A DNA stretch of 64,000 bases, from assembly GCF_902859705.1 (NCBI RefSeq), contig NZ_CADIJO010000010.1:124001-188000 (forward strand). The letters run 5' to 3'. The notes under the pieces are model-generated. The model had not been told where the DNA came from, made no database searches, and was given only the letters and a program-made list of their open reading frames with translations. This DNA comes from Achromobacter deleyi (GTDB taxonomy: Bacteria; Pseudomonadota; Gammaproteobacteria; Burkholderiales; Burkholderiaceae_B). This document shows, piece by piece, positions 31,768-41,225 of this stretch. The position numbers and the translations under genes are program-made. Numbering within the stretch: the stretch's first letter is position 1; each line of letters begins with the position of its first letter.

Positions 31768-34700
31768 CTAAGCCTTCTCGACCTGCACCAGGAACGACTT
31801 GAATTCCGGAGTCTGGGAATTGCCGTCGCCCACGAATGGCGTCAGGGTGTTGGTGAGGAAGCCCGGCTTGGCCAGGCCCACGAAGCCCCAATGGATCGGG
31901 ATGCCCACGTGGTGCACGGTTTTGCCTTCGATGGTCAGCGGCCGCAGGCGCTTGGTGACCAGCGCCACCGCCTTGATATAGCCGCGGTTGGACGACACCT
32001 TGACGCGCGACCCGTTGGCGATGCCCAGCTCCTTGGCCATGACTTCGCCGATCTCGACGAACTGCTCGGGCTGCAGGATCGCGTTGATGCGGACGTTCTT
32101 GGTCCAGTAGTGGAAGTGCTCGGTCAGGCGATAGGTGGTGGCCACGTACGGGAACTTGTCCACCGTGCCCATTGCCGCCAGGTCGTCCTTGAACACGCGC
32201 GCCGCCGGATTGCTGGTGACGCCCTTGGCCTTCGGGTACAGCGGGTTGTAGCCCAGCGGGTTCTCGAACGGCTCGTAATGTTCGGGGAACGGCCCTTCGG
32301 CCATGCCCGCCCGTGCGAAGAAGCGCGCCACACCCTCGGGGTTCATGATGAACGGCCCCATGCCGCCGTCGGGGTTTTCATCTCCCTTGAAGTCAGGGAT
32401 GTCGGCCCCGACCCACGCCTTGCCATTCCAGGAAATCAGGTTGCGGCGCGGGTTGAACGGCTTGCCGGACACGTCGCACGAGGCCCGGTTGTACAGGATG
32501 CGGCGGTTGGCCGGCCACGCCCAGGCCCAGTTCAGGGTCTGGCCGATGCCGGTGGGGTCGCTGTTGTCGCGGCGCGCCATCAGGTTGCCGCCGGGGCCCC
32601 AGGCGCCGGCAAAGATCCAACAGCCGCTGGCCGTCGACCCATCGTCGCGCAGCTCGGCGAAACCGGCCAGCTGCTCGCCGCCCTTGCGGGTGATCTTGGT
32701 CGCGTCCTTGGGGTCGGCCAGATCCACCAGCGCCTTGCCCGAGTATTCCTTGGCCAGCTCTTCCGCGGTGGGGCTTTGCGGGTTGGAATACGGCCACGAC
32801 AGGTTGACGATGGGGTCGGGATACTTGCCGCCTTCGTCCTGGTACATCTTGCGCAGGCGCGTGAAGATGAGCGACATGATCTCGATGTCGCTCTTGGCCT
32901 CGCCCGGAGGCTCGGCGCCCTTCCAGTGCCATTGCAGCCAGCGCCCGGAATTGACCAGCGCGCCGTCTTCTTCGGCGAAACAGGTGGTGGGCAGGCGGAA
33001 CACTTCGGTCTGGATCTGCGAGGGATCGACGTCGTTGGCCTCGCCCGCGTTGCGCCAGAATTCCGAGGTCTCGGTGACCAGCGGGTCCATGATGACCAGG
33101 AACTTCAGCTTGGCGAAACCCGCGTTCAGCTTGGCCTTGTTGGGCGCGGCCGCCAGCGGGTTGAAGCCCTGCGCCAGGTAGCCATTCATCTTGCCCTGCA
33201 CCATCAGCTCATAGACTTGCAGCATGTCGTAGAGCTTGTCCAGCTTGGGCAGGTAGTCGAACGCCCAGTTGTTCTCGGCGGTCGCGGCCTTGCCCCACCA
33301 GGCCTTCATCAGGCTCACGTGGAACTTGCTGTAGTTCTGCCAGTAGCTGAGCTGGTTGGGCCGCAGGGGCTTGAGCGCGCGCGACTCGATGTACTTGCCG
33401 TAGTCCTGTTCAGGCTCGTTGGGCAGGGTCATGTAGCCGGGCAGCAGGTTCGACATCAGGCCCAGGTCGGTCAGGCCCTGGATGTTCGAGTGCCCGCGCA
33501 GCGCGTTCATGCCGCCGCCGGCAATACCGATGTTGCCCAACAGCAGCTGCACCATGGCGCCGGTGCGGATGATCTGCGAACCGATCGAGTGCTGCGTCCA
33601 GCCCAGCGCGTACAGGATGGTGGCGGCGCGGTCGGTGGTGGCGGTGGACGCCAGCATGTCGCACACCTTCAGGAACTTGTCCTTGGGCGTGCCGCAGACG
33701 CGTTCGACCATCTCTTCGGTGTAGCGCGAATAGTGCTTCTTCAAGAGCTGGTAGACCGTGCGCGGATGCTGCAGCGACGGGTCCGTCTTGACGAAGCCGT
33801 CGTCGCCGCGCTCGTAGTCCCAGCTGGCCTTGTCGTAGCTGCGCTTGTCGGCGTTGTAGCCCGAGTACAGGCCCGCGTCGAACGTGAAGTCCTCGCGCAC
33901 GATGTACGAAAAGTCGGTGTAGTTGCGCACGTACTCGTGCTGGATCTTGTCGTGATCCAACAGGTACTTGATGACACCGCCCAGGAAGATGATGTCGGTG
34001 CCGGTGCGTATGGGCGCGTAGAAGTCCGCCACGGATGCCGAGCGCGTGAAGCGCGGATCCACGACGATCAGCTTCGCCTTGTTATGGGCTTTCGCTTCCG
34101 TGACCCATTTGAACCCGCACGGGTGGGCCTCGGCGGCATTGCCGCCCATGATCAGTACTACGTCCGCGTTCTTGATGTCGACCCAATGGTTCGTCATCGC
34201 TCCACGGCCAAACGTCGGGGCAAGACCTGCCACCGTCGGGCCATGTCAGACACGGGCTTGATTGTCGAACGCCAACATCCCCATGCTGCGCACGGTCTTG
34301 TGCGTGATGTAGCCCACCTCGTTGCTGCTTGCCGAGGCGGCCAGCATGCCGGTGGTCAGCCACCGGTTGACTGTCTTGCCGTCCGCGGTCTTCTCGACGA
34401 AGTTCGCGTCGCGGTCGGCCTTCATGAGCTTGGTGATGCGCGTCAGGGCGTCGTCCCACGACATCCGCACCCACTTGTCCGAACCGGGCGCCCGGTATTC
34501 CGGGAATTTCAGGCGGTTGGGGCTGTGGATGAAGTCGATCAGGGCCGCGCCCTTGGGACAGAGCGTCCCGCGGTTCACGGGGTGGTCGGGGTCGCCTTCG
34601 ATATGCATGATGCTGGCGCGGGCATTCTTGGCGCCATCGCCAAGGCCATACATCAAGAGACCACAGGCGACCGAACAGTAGGGACAGGTGTTGCGCGTTT

Positions 34701-34836
34701 CCGTCATGCGCGCAAGCTTGTACTGGCGGACTTCAGCCATTGCCGTGCCGGGGGCTACCCCCAGCAAGGCCAGGCTCGAGCCCGCCAGCGTCGTACCGGT
34801 CACCTTGAAGAACTGGCGGCGGTTCATGTTGACCAT
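31768..34836 (-). CDS. fdhA: Formate dehydrogenase alpha subunit, selenocysteine-containing, Tat-exported
   Basis: A 1022-aa molybdopterin enzyme that oxidises formate in the periplasm. It reads through an in-frame TGA at 34246-34248 as selenocysteine, residue 197, in the context NQARV-U-HGPTVAGL. This equals Sec196 of E. coli FdnG. The N-terminus has a Tat motif (NRRQFFKVTG), then a [4Fe-4S] motif CPYCSVAC with the distal cysteine in TLCPKG. The start ATG at 34836 is preceded by GGAGAGGAG; a second ATG lies 9 nt downstream. Automatic annotation will split it into two frames (34246-34836 and 31768-34233). fdhB follows after 9 nt. Confidence 0.95.
34205..34248 (-). promoter_or_regulatory. SECIS element and Sec UGA codon in fdhA
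   Basis: Directly after the TGA, the minus strand reads CATGGCCCGACGGTGGCAGG then TCTTGCC. The apical hairpin is GGCA-GGTCT-TGCC (34219-34231), with GGUCU in the loop, the same loop type as in E. coli fdhF and fdnG. The distance from UGA to the loop is that required for SelB recognition. The surrounding codons still encode the conserved protein sequence. Confidence 0.93.
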
Positions 34837-35097
34837 GAAACACTCCTCTCCGGGTGAAAGGGGGAACTCTCGGACCGATCCGAAGAAAAGCCCTACAAGT
34901 TCCAAGGATATGCAAGCAAGTATAGGCGCAGCGCGCGCCGGACGCCATCGGTCACGGGGACGGGCTTTCCCGGTGGATTTGGCGGCCAAACCGGGGGTTT
35001 TCGCAGATTTTGGATGATCGCGGGGCTGCTACCATTGCCGGCGGCGGGTTCCGGCCCGCCTTTTCCGCCTGATTCCCGCACGCCTGTTGGAGCGCCG

Positions 35098-36699
35098 ATG
35101 CGCCGCTTTGCCCCCTTGACCCTGTCGCTGTCGGCGCTGTCGCGCATGGCTTTGCCCCGGACGGCCCTGCTCCACGCCGCCCTTTCCCTGACGACCCTGG
35201 GCCTGGGCGCCGCCCCCGTCCTGGCCGCGCCCACGCTGTCGCCGGCCGCTGCCGCCACCGAGGCCGCCCATGACGCGGCGATGGAAGGCTATCTGTACTT
35301 CTATCCGCTGGTCACCATGGACCTGACGCGGCGCCAGTTCACCCATCCGTCGCAGGGCGCCCTGGGCGCCCCCGCCAACGCCTTCCTGCACCAGCGCGCC
35401 CTGCCCCGGCCGGGCGCCGCGACGCCGTGGGCCAACCCGGACATGCTGCGCAGCACCGCCTGGCTGGACCTGACGGCCGGCCCCGTGGTGCTGTCCGCCC
35501 CCGACACACATGGCCGGCTCTACACCCTGACCCTGCTGGACATGTGGAACGAGGCCTTTGCCACGCTGGGCAAGCGCAGCACCGGCACGGCACGCGGCAA
35601 CACCGCTCTCGTGCCGCCGGGCTGGACCGGCACGTTGCCGTCCGGCATGCCGCGCATCGACGCCCCCACCGCCTATGTGTGGGCCAAGAACCTGATCCAG
35701 GCCGATGGCCCCGCCGACTATCCGGCCGTCAACGCCTTGCAGGACGCCTTTACCGTGACCCCGCTGGCCCAGTGGAACCTGCCGCCGCAGTCGCAGCGAG
35801 TCAAGGCGGACCCGTCCCTGGATCTGAAGATTCCGGTGCGCGAGCAGGTCGAGTCGATGCCGACCGATGCCTTCTTCACTTACGCCGCCGAGCTGCTGCG
35901 CAAGAACCCGCCGCACGCCACCGACCAGCCGGTGCTGGCCAAGCTGCGCCGGGTCGGCTTGATACCCGGCCGGCCGTTCGATTTCGACAAGCAGGACCAC
36001 CCGGTCAAGCAGGGCCTGCGCCGCGGCCTGCGCACCGCGCGCGACCGCATGCAGGCAGCCGCGGGCGTCACGCTGGGCGGCGTCAACGGCTGGCAGCGCG
36101 AAACCGCCAGCGCGGGCGTCTACGGCAACGCCTATCTGCGGCGTGCCCTGTCGGCCCAGGCGCAGCCGGGCGCAGGCCTGCCCGAAGACCTGGCCGTGCT
36201 GCTGCTGGCCGCCGACAGCCAGGGCCGGCCGCTGGAAGGCGCGCACCGCTACACCCTGCATTTCGCCAGCGGACAGTTGCCCCCGGCCGGTGCGCTGTGG
36301 TCGCTGGCGGCGTACGACAGCCAGGGCATGCCGGTCGCCAACCCGCTGGACCGCTACGCGCTGGGCGACCGCGATCCGCTGCAGTACAACGCCGATGGCT
36401 CGCTGGATGTGGTCATCAGCCACGCCGCGCCCGAGCCGGGCGTGCAGGCCAACTGGCTGCCGGTGGCGGCCACGGGGCCGGTGACCGTGCTGCTGCGGGC
36501 CTATGCCCCCGGCCCGGCGCTGCTGGACGGCCTGTGGGCGCCGCCCGCGGCCGTACGCGACGAACCCGCGCCGGAACCCCTGGTGGACGCAGAACCGGCT
36601 CCGGCGACGCCCGCCGCCGCGCCGGCACCCGCGGCCTCGGCGGCACCTGCGGCGCCCCCCGCCTCCGGTAAGACGCCGGCCGCCGTGAAGAAACCCTAG
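35098..36699 (+). CDS. Exported DUF1254/DUF1214 protein with Ala-Pro tail
   Basis: A 533-aa protein with a long hydrophobic signal region (residues about 1-42, ending PVLAAP). A DUF1254-like N-terminal domain has YFYPLVTMDLTRRQF and the WANPDMLRSTAWLDL block. A DUF1214 C-terminal domain (LHFASGQLPPAGALWSLAAYD) follows, then a tail of about 45 residues made mainly of Ala and Pro. The biochemical role of this family is not known. The ATG at 35098 follows GGAGCGCCG. Divergent from fdhA with a 261-bp gap that may hold both promoters. Confidence 0.85.
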   Translation: MRRFAPLTLSLSALSRMALPRTALLHAALSLTTLGLGAAPVLAAPTLSPAAAATEAAHDAAMEGYLYFYPLVTMDLTRRQFTHPSQGALGAPANAFLHQRALPRPGAATPWANPDMLRSTAWLDLTAGPVVLSAPDTHGRLYTLTLLDMWNEAFATLGKRSTGTARGNTALVPPGWTGTLPSGMPRIDAPTAYVWAKNLIQADGPADYPAVNALQDAFTVTPLAQWNLPPQSQRVKADPSLDLKIPVREQVESMPTDAFFTYAAELLRKNPPHATDQPVLAKLRRVGLIPGRPFDFDKQDHPVKQGLRRGLRTARDRMQAAAGVTLGGVNGWQRETASAGVYGNAYLRRALSAQAQPGAGLPEDLAVLLLAADSQGRPLEGAHRYTLHFASGQLPPAGALWSLAAYDSQGMPVANPLDRYALGDRDPLQYNADGSLDVVISHAAPEPGVQANWLPVAATGPVTVLLRAYAPGPALLDGLWAPPAAVRDEPAPEPLVDAEPAPATPAAAPAPAASAAPAAPPASGKTPAAVKKP

Positions 36700-36776
36700 C
36701 AAATGCCGTGAAGACGGCGATATGACAGGCTTTCGCCACTACCATAGGCGTTTTATCGCCGAGTAGAACGCCCGCC

Positions 36777-37277
36777 ATGGACGACGCCTTTAGCCACCAA
36801 CTGTCGATGACCATCCTGATGACGCCTGACATGGCGAATTTCTCAGGCAATGTGCACGGCGGCACCATTCTCAAGTACCTGGACCAGGTGGCCTACGCCT
36901 GTGCCAGCCGCTACGCCGGCCAGTACGTCGTGACGCTGTCGGTCGACCAGGTCGTGTTCCGCGAGCCGATCCACGTCGGCGAGCTGGTGACCTTTCTGGC
37001 AGCGGTGAACTACACCGGCCGCACCTCGATGGAAATCGGCATCAAGGTGGTCACTGAAGACATCCGCAAGAAGCTGGTGCGCCACACCAACAGCTGCTAC
37101 TTCACGATGGTGGCGGTGGACGATGCGGGCGCGCCGACGGCGGTGCCGCCGCTGGCGCCGCGCAACCTGGAAGAAAAGCAGCGCTTCGAGGCCGCCCGCC
37201 TGCGCCGCGAACTGCGCCAGGAGATGGAACGGCGCCACGACGAGATCAAGCGGGAAACCACGCATGAAGCGCCATAA
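36777..37277 (+). CDS. Acyl-CoA thioesterase, hotdog fold
   Basis: A 166-aa single-hotdog thioesterase. The active-site helix region is NFSGNVHGGTILKYLDQVAYACASR, which matches YciA/BACH-type enzymes that hydrolyse acyl-CoA to free acid. The C-terminal 30 residues form a charged helix (RRELRQEMERRHDEIKRE). The substrate chain length is not evident. It stands alone with a terminator 20 nt after the stop. The end of the gene carries an 11-bp tandem duplication across the stop codon. Confidence 0.9.
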   Translation: MDDAFSHQLSMTILMTPDMANFSGNVHGGTILKYLDQVAYACASRYAGQYVVTLSVDQVVFREPIHVGELVTFLAAVNYTGRTSMEIGIKVVTEDIRKKLVRHTNSCYFTMVAVDDAGAPTAVPPLAPRNLEEKQRFEAARLRRELRQEMERRHDEIKRETTHEAP

Positions 37278-37299
37278 GGCGCCATAAGGCGCACCCATG

Positions 37300-37327
37300 A
37301 AAAAACCGGGCAAAGGCCCGGTTTTTT
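37300..37327. terminator. Bidirectional rho-independent terminator
   Basis: AAAAAA-CCGGGC-AAAG-GCCCGG-TTTTTT lies between the convergent thioesterase and sterol-desaturase-like genes. The A-tract and T-tract allow it to work in both directions. Confidence 0.92.
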
Positions 37328-37371
37328 CATGGCGCGGCATCTGCCGCGATCCGATGGAGACGGACAGCGGC

Positions 37372-38382
37372 TTAAGCGCCCTCGGTTGCCCCCGGCGGGC
37401 GCGGCGGGGCGGTGACAGCCGGCTCGCGGTCGCGGCCCACCATGCGTTTCAACCCCAGCCACTGCTGCGCCCAGAAGCCGCGGCCGTAGTCGCGGCCGCC
37501 CAGTTCGGGCTGCTGGTCGTGGATGCCCGTGGGGCCGTAGCCCACGCCAAAGCGCGCCGAGCGGAACAGCACGTCCCAGATGGGAAACAGCGCGGCAAAG
37601 TTGTAGCCGCCCGCCGGCCCCGGCGTGGACGCGTCGTAGGCGATGGAATGATGGTGGCGGTGAAAGCGCGGGCTGACCAGCAGGCGCTCGCCGATGGCGC
37701 CGAAGTGCATGCGCAGATTGGCGTGCGAGAAGCTCTGCGCCAGCTGGGTGATGGCCACGATCGCCACGAACTGCGCGGGCGGCACGCCCACCAGTTGCGA
37801 CACGAACACCACCAGCACGTCGCGCAGCATGTCGTCGAGCAGGTGGTTGCGGTCGTCGCTCCAGATGGTCATCTGGCGTTGGCTGTGGTGCACGGCGTGC
37901 AGCGCCCAGAGCCAGCTGTAGCGGTGTTGCGCGCGGTGATACAGGTAATCGACCAGGTCGAACAGCAGCAGGTAGATGACCAGGCTGACCCAGGCGTTAT
38001 CGGTGACGCCGGGCCAATACTGATCCAGCTGGAACGGCGCAAAGCCCCAGATGTGCAGCTGCCCGAAGACGCTGTCCCAAAACGGGTCGATGGTGAAGAA
38101 CAGCGCCAGGCGGAACACGCCCAGGCGATGGATCAACGTGTAGAGCACGTCGATGCCGATCTGCTGGCGGTCGGTGACGGCTTCGACCGGGCGCAGGCGT
38201 TGCAGCGGGCCGAAGATCAGCAGCAGCACGGCCACCTGCACCAGGCCGACCAGCAGCCACATGGTGGCGTCGTAGCCGTCTTCGATGAAATTGCTCAGGC
38301 CCAGGTGGAACAGCGCGGGCTGCACCAGGGTTTCAAACAGCCATTGCTGGCAGTTCCCGAACCATTGACTAAGCGTATCCAT
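37372..38382 (-). CDS. Sterol desaturase / fatty acid hydroxylase family membrane protein
   Basis: A 336-aa integral membrane di-iron protein. The histidine boxes of the family are visible: HRAQH (DYLYHRAQHRYSW), HAVHH (LWALHAVHHSQ) and HRHHH (SPRFHRHHHS), with additional His in SHANLRMHFG. Several hydrophobic segments precede and separate them. Members hydroxylate or desaturate lipids using oxygen and an electron donor. The substrate is unknown. The start at 38382 lies 2 nt after the deacetylase stop, so it ends a three-gene operon. Confidence 0.87.
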   Translation of the reverse strand: MDTLSQWFGNCQQWLFETLVQPALFHLGLSNFIEDGYDATMWLLVGLVQVAVLLLIFGPLQRLRPVEAVTDRQQIGIDVLYTLIHRLGVFRLALFFTIDPFWDSVFGQLHIWGFAPFQLDQYWPGVTDNAWVSLVIYLLLFDLVDYLYHRAQHRYSWLWALHAVHHSQRQMTIWSDDRNHLLDDMLRDVLVVFVSQLVGVPPAQFVAIVAITQLAQSFSHANLRMHFGAIGERLLVSPRFHRHHHSIAYDASTPGPAGGYNFAALFPIWDVLFRSARFGVGYGPTGIHDQQPELGGRDYGRGFWAQQWLGLKRMVGRDREPAVTAPPRPPGATEGA

Positions 38383-38384
38383 GA

Positions 38385-39176
38385 TCAGTGATGCGTGGCG
38401 ATCCAATCGCGGTAAGCGGGATGCGTATCCAAAGTAGCAAAACAATAGCCCTTGCGCTGCAAGCCTTCAATCAGCGGCTCGAGCACGGCGGGGGCCCAGG
38501 GGGCCTGGCGCGACCAGATGCCCAGGTGCGCCAGCAGGATGTCGCCGGGCTTGATGGTGCGCAGCGCCTGGTCCAGCAGCTTGGCGTTGGGGTATTTGTC
38601 GCTGGGCAGTTCGTCGCCCAGGAAGCCCGCCGGGGCCCAGCCCACGTGCTCGTAGCCGCAGGCCTTGGCGGCGCGCAGCAGGGCCGGCGAGGTCTTGCCG
38701 CCCGGGGCGCGGTACAGCGGCAGCATGGTCTTGCCCGTCATCTGCTTGAAACGGGTGGCCGACCGGGTGATTTCGGCGCAGTATTGCTCGGCCGTCCAGG
38801 TCTGGCGCTTGCCCGTGTCGGGGCCGGCGCTGGGTTTGACGCGGAACTTGCCGTCCGGCAGGTCGCCCTGCCAGTAGACGTGGTCGTAGGTGTGCGAGCC
38901 GAACACATGGCCTTCGGCGGCGCGCGCCTTCCACCAGGGCGCCCACTGGTCGTCCAGGCTGCTGCCGTCGGTCAGTGTGCGCTCGTTGGCCAGGAAGAAC
39001 GTGACCTTGACGTGGTGGCGCGCCAGCACGTCGGCGATCAGCGGGGCCACGCCCATGTGGCCGGTGTCGAAGGTCAGGTAGACGGGCTTTTCGCACACCG
39101 CCGGGGCCGCCGTGGCGGCCGAGGCCGTCATGGCCAGGCAGACGGCGGCGGCGAGGCGTTTAGCGGGTCGGCGCAT
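38385..39176 (-). CDS. Exported polysaccharide deacetylase-like protein
   Basis: A 263-aa protein with a signal peptide (residues about 1-23, ATAAPA) and a NodB-type deacetylase fold. Motif 1 is TFDTG instead of the usual TFDDG, so the Asp that normally binds the metal is replaced by Thr. Motif 2 (SHTYDH) is intact, and motif 3 (YRAPGGKTSP) is conserved. It may still use another ligand or have lost activity. Its start overlaps the end of the YncE-like gene by 17 nt, and the sterol-desaturase-like gene follows. Confidence 0.87.
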   Translation of the reverse strand: MRRPAKRLAAAVCLAMTASAATAAPAVCEKPVYLTFDTGHMGVAPLIADVLARHHVKVTFFLANERTLTDGSSLDDQWAPWWKARAAEGHVFGSHTYDHVYWQGDLPDGKFRVKPSAGPDTGKRQTWTAEQYCAEITRSATRFKQMTGKTMLPLYRAPGGKTSPALLRAAKACGYEHVGWAPAGFLGDELPSDKYPNAKLLDQALRTIKPGDILLAHLGIWSRQAPWAPAVLEPLIEGLQRKGYCFATLDTHPAYRDWIATHH

Positions 39177-40149
39177 GGTTCAGCGTCCAGACCCCGTGCG
39201 GCGACTTGCCCACGTTGACCTGCTTGACGACCTTTTTCTGGTCCAGGTCGACGACGGTGAGCTTGCGCGCCCAGCGCGAGGTGACCAGCAGCGTCTTGCC
39301 GTCGGCCAGCACGTCCATGCAGTCCGGGCCGCCCGGCACCGGGAAGGTGTCGACCACGGCCAGCGTCTGCAGGTCGATGCGGCTGATGGAGTTGGCGGTG
39401 CGGTTGCTGACGAACAGGTGGCGCTTGTCGCCCTGCGCGCGGAAAGCGTGCGCGCCGGCGGCGGTCTTGATGCGGGAAATCAGCTTGGCCGGGCCGTTGC
39501 TGACGTCGTAGGCCTCGACGTAGGAGTCGCCGGTCAGCGCCACCAGCAGCGTCTTCTGGTCGGGCGTGAGGAACACGTCGGCCGGCGTCTTGCCGGTGGA
39601 GACGGTCCATTTGGGCGTTTGCGTGGCCAGGTCGATGGCGATGAGCTGGTCGCTGTCCTGCAGCGTGACGTACGCCGTGGTGCTCTTGGCGTCGATCATG
39701 ATGTGGCTGGGCGTCTTGCCCGCGGGGATGCGCTTGACCAGCTTCAGGTCAAAGCCTTTTTCCAGCGGCTTCCAGGCGTAGATGTCGATGTGGTCCAGGC
39801 GGTTGGCGGCCGTGACGAACCACTTCATGTCCGGCGAGAACTGCAACTGGTAGGGGTCGACGATGCCGGTCAGGGTGCGCTGCACCTCGCCGGTGTTCGG
39901 GTCCATCAGCGTGATCGAGTCGCCGGTGGCGTTGGCCACCATCAGCGACTTCTTGTCAGGCGTGAGATACAGGTGATGCGGTTCCTTGCCCGTGGGCACG
40001 CGCCGCACTTCCGTGTAGGTGGCGGGATCGACGATGCTGACGTTGGCGTCCAGGGAGTTCAGGACAAAGATGGGGGCAGACACCGCCGCGGCGCTGAGCG
40101 CCATCCCTGCGCCGAAAATGGCGCAGCGGACAAAATGCAAGGGATTCAA
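39160..40149 (-). CDS. Exported YncE-like beta-propeller protein
   Basis: A 329-aa protein with a signal peptide and repeated YVTN-type blades, for example GKEPHHLYLTPDKKSLMVAN, GKTPSHIMIDAKSTTAYVT and GKTPADVFLTPDQKTLLVA. Seven-bladed propellers of this type bind or scaffold in the periplasm; the ligand is unknown. No ATG starts the signal peptide. I chose the TTG at 40147-40149, giving MNPLHFVRCAIFGAGMALSA. An ATG at 40104 and a longer frame to 40317 are alternatives. It heads the propeller-deacetylase-desaturase operon. Confidence 0.82.
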   Translation of the reverse strand: MNPLHFVRCAIFGAGMALSAAAVSAPIFVLNSLDANVSIVDPATYTEVRRVPTGKEPHHLYLTPDKKSLMVANATGDSITLMDPNTGEVQRTLTGIVDPYQLQFSPDMKWFVTAANRLDHIDIYAWKPLEKGFDLKLVKRIPAGKTPSHIMIDAKSTTAYVTLQDSDQLIAIDLATQTPKWTVSTGKTPADVFLTPDQKTLLVALTGDSYVEAYDVSNGPAKLISRIKTAAGAHAFRAQGDKRHLFVSNRTANSISRIDLQTLAVVDTFPVPGGPDCMDVLADGKTLLVTSRWARKLTVVDLDQKKVVKQVNVGKSPHGVWTLNHAPTR

Positions 40150-40326
40150 TTTCCAGGTCCGACAAGAGGGGATCGGGAGCCGATCCCAATGCCCGCCATT
40201 TTGGCATAGCCGCCTGTCAAAAAACCGTAAGCCAAAACGCAATCCGGCGCGCTCCGGGCAAAGGCCGAGCCGTGTTGCGACCCCGCAACAACGGCGACCC
40301 CGCCCAGCCTGCAACAATCGGAAAAA

Positions 40327-41220
40327 TCATTTGGCGCCAACGGGTTGCGGGCTGGCGTCAATCCAGTTTCCGAACGACACATCGCTGCCCTGGAGCCGCG
40401 GCGCGCGGCTCGCGGTGTTGGCCCCCAGGTCGGCCTCGCGCACCCCGCCCTGGGCGCCGATGACGAAGCTGCCGATGCCGGTCTGGCCGTAGCGGGCGGG
40501 CCAGGCGATGATCCAGTAGCCGTCGCCGCCGCGCGCGGGCAGCACCTTGTAGCGATAGCCGTCGTAGGCGTCGGCCGCCGGCACGTCCGGGCCCATCGCC
40601 AGCGCGTCCGGGCCGAAGGCCTGGGGCGGGTAGCCGGGCAGTTCCGGCCAGTACAGGCCGTCGGTGGTGCCGGGCCGGCTGACCAGCCGGTCGGCGTAGC
40701 GGCCCTGGCCCACGCCGTCGCGATAGCGGGCCTGGGCGGCTTGCAACGCGTGCAGGGTGTCGATGGTGCTCAGTTCATTGCGGCCGATGGTGCGGCGCTG
40801 GATTTCGGCCTTGCCGGCCACGGGGTCGAAGCGCCAGCCCTGCGCCACGCGTACGATCGGCACCGCCATGGTCCAGCCCGAATCGCCCACGCCCAGCCAG
40901 GCGCGCCGGTCGCCGTCCGGCACCACTTCGTGTTTCCTGGCCCAGGCGGCCAGGAAACGGTAGATGTCGTCTTGCGCCACGCCACCGGGCACGATCTGGC
41001 GGTAGTTCGGCCCCAGCACTTTGGCAAGGGCTTCACGGTCGCTGGTTGCCAGCGCCTCGCCGAACGCGTCGGCCGCCGCCTGCGGCGTGGGATACACCTG
41101 CTGTGCTGCAACGGGCGCAGCCAGGGCCGCCAGCGCCAGCAGCGCGGCCGCGCCGGCCAGGCGAATGCCGCGGCGCGAATGTTGGGCAAGCACATTCATC
41201 ATGGAGACTCCGCTGTTCAT
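40327..41220 (-). CDS. Exported DUF2950 family protein
   Basis: A 297-aa protein with a signal peptide (cleavage near APVAAQQ). The DUF2950 fold is recognised by FDPVAGKAEIQRRTIGRNELSTI, the WPELPGYPPQAFGPDAL block, and GYRYKVLPARGGDGYWIIAWPARYGQTG. The function of the family is unknown; it is commonly encoded next to DUF3300, as here, 5 nt away. In-frame Met codons at positions 7 and 8 are alternative starts. Confidence 0.85.
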   Translation of the reverse strand: MNSGVSMMNVLAQHSRRGIRLAGAAALLALAALAAPVAAQQVYPTPQAAADAFGEALATSDREALAKVLGPNYRQIVPGGVAQDDIYRFLAAWARKHEVVPDGDRRAWLGVGDSGWTMAVPIVRVAQGWRFDPVAGKAEIQRRTIGRNELSTIDTLHALQAAQARYRDGVGQGRYADRLVSRPGTTDGLYWPELPGYPPQAFGPDALAMGPDVPAADAYDGYRYKVLPARGGDGYWIIAWPARYGQTGIGSFVIGAQGGVREADLGANTASRAPRLQGSDVSFGNWIDASPQPVGAK

Positions 41221-41225
41221 GGTGC

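Noticed and set aside
31768-34836. fdhA as a pseudogene broken by an internal stop
   Set aside because: The stop is UGA at the known Sec position, followed by a SECIS hairpin, and selA, selB, selC and selD are all present.
31747-34857. A 1036-codon open frame on the plus strand, antisense to fdhA
   Set aside because: It mirrors the codon pattern of the GC-rich fdhA gene, has no family resemblance and no ribosome site. fdhA itself is unmistakable.
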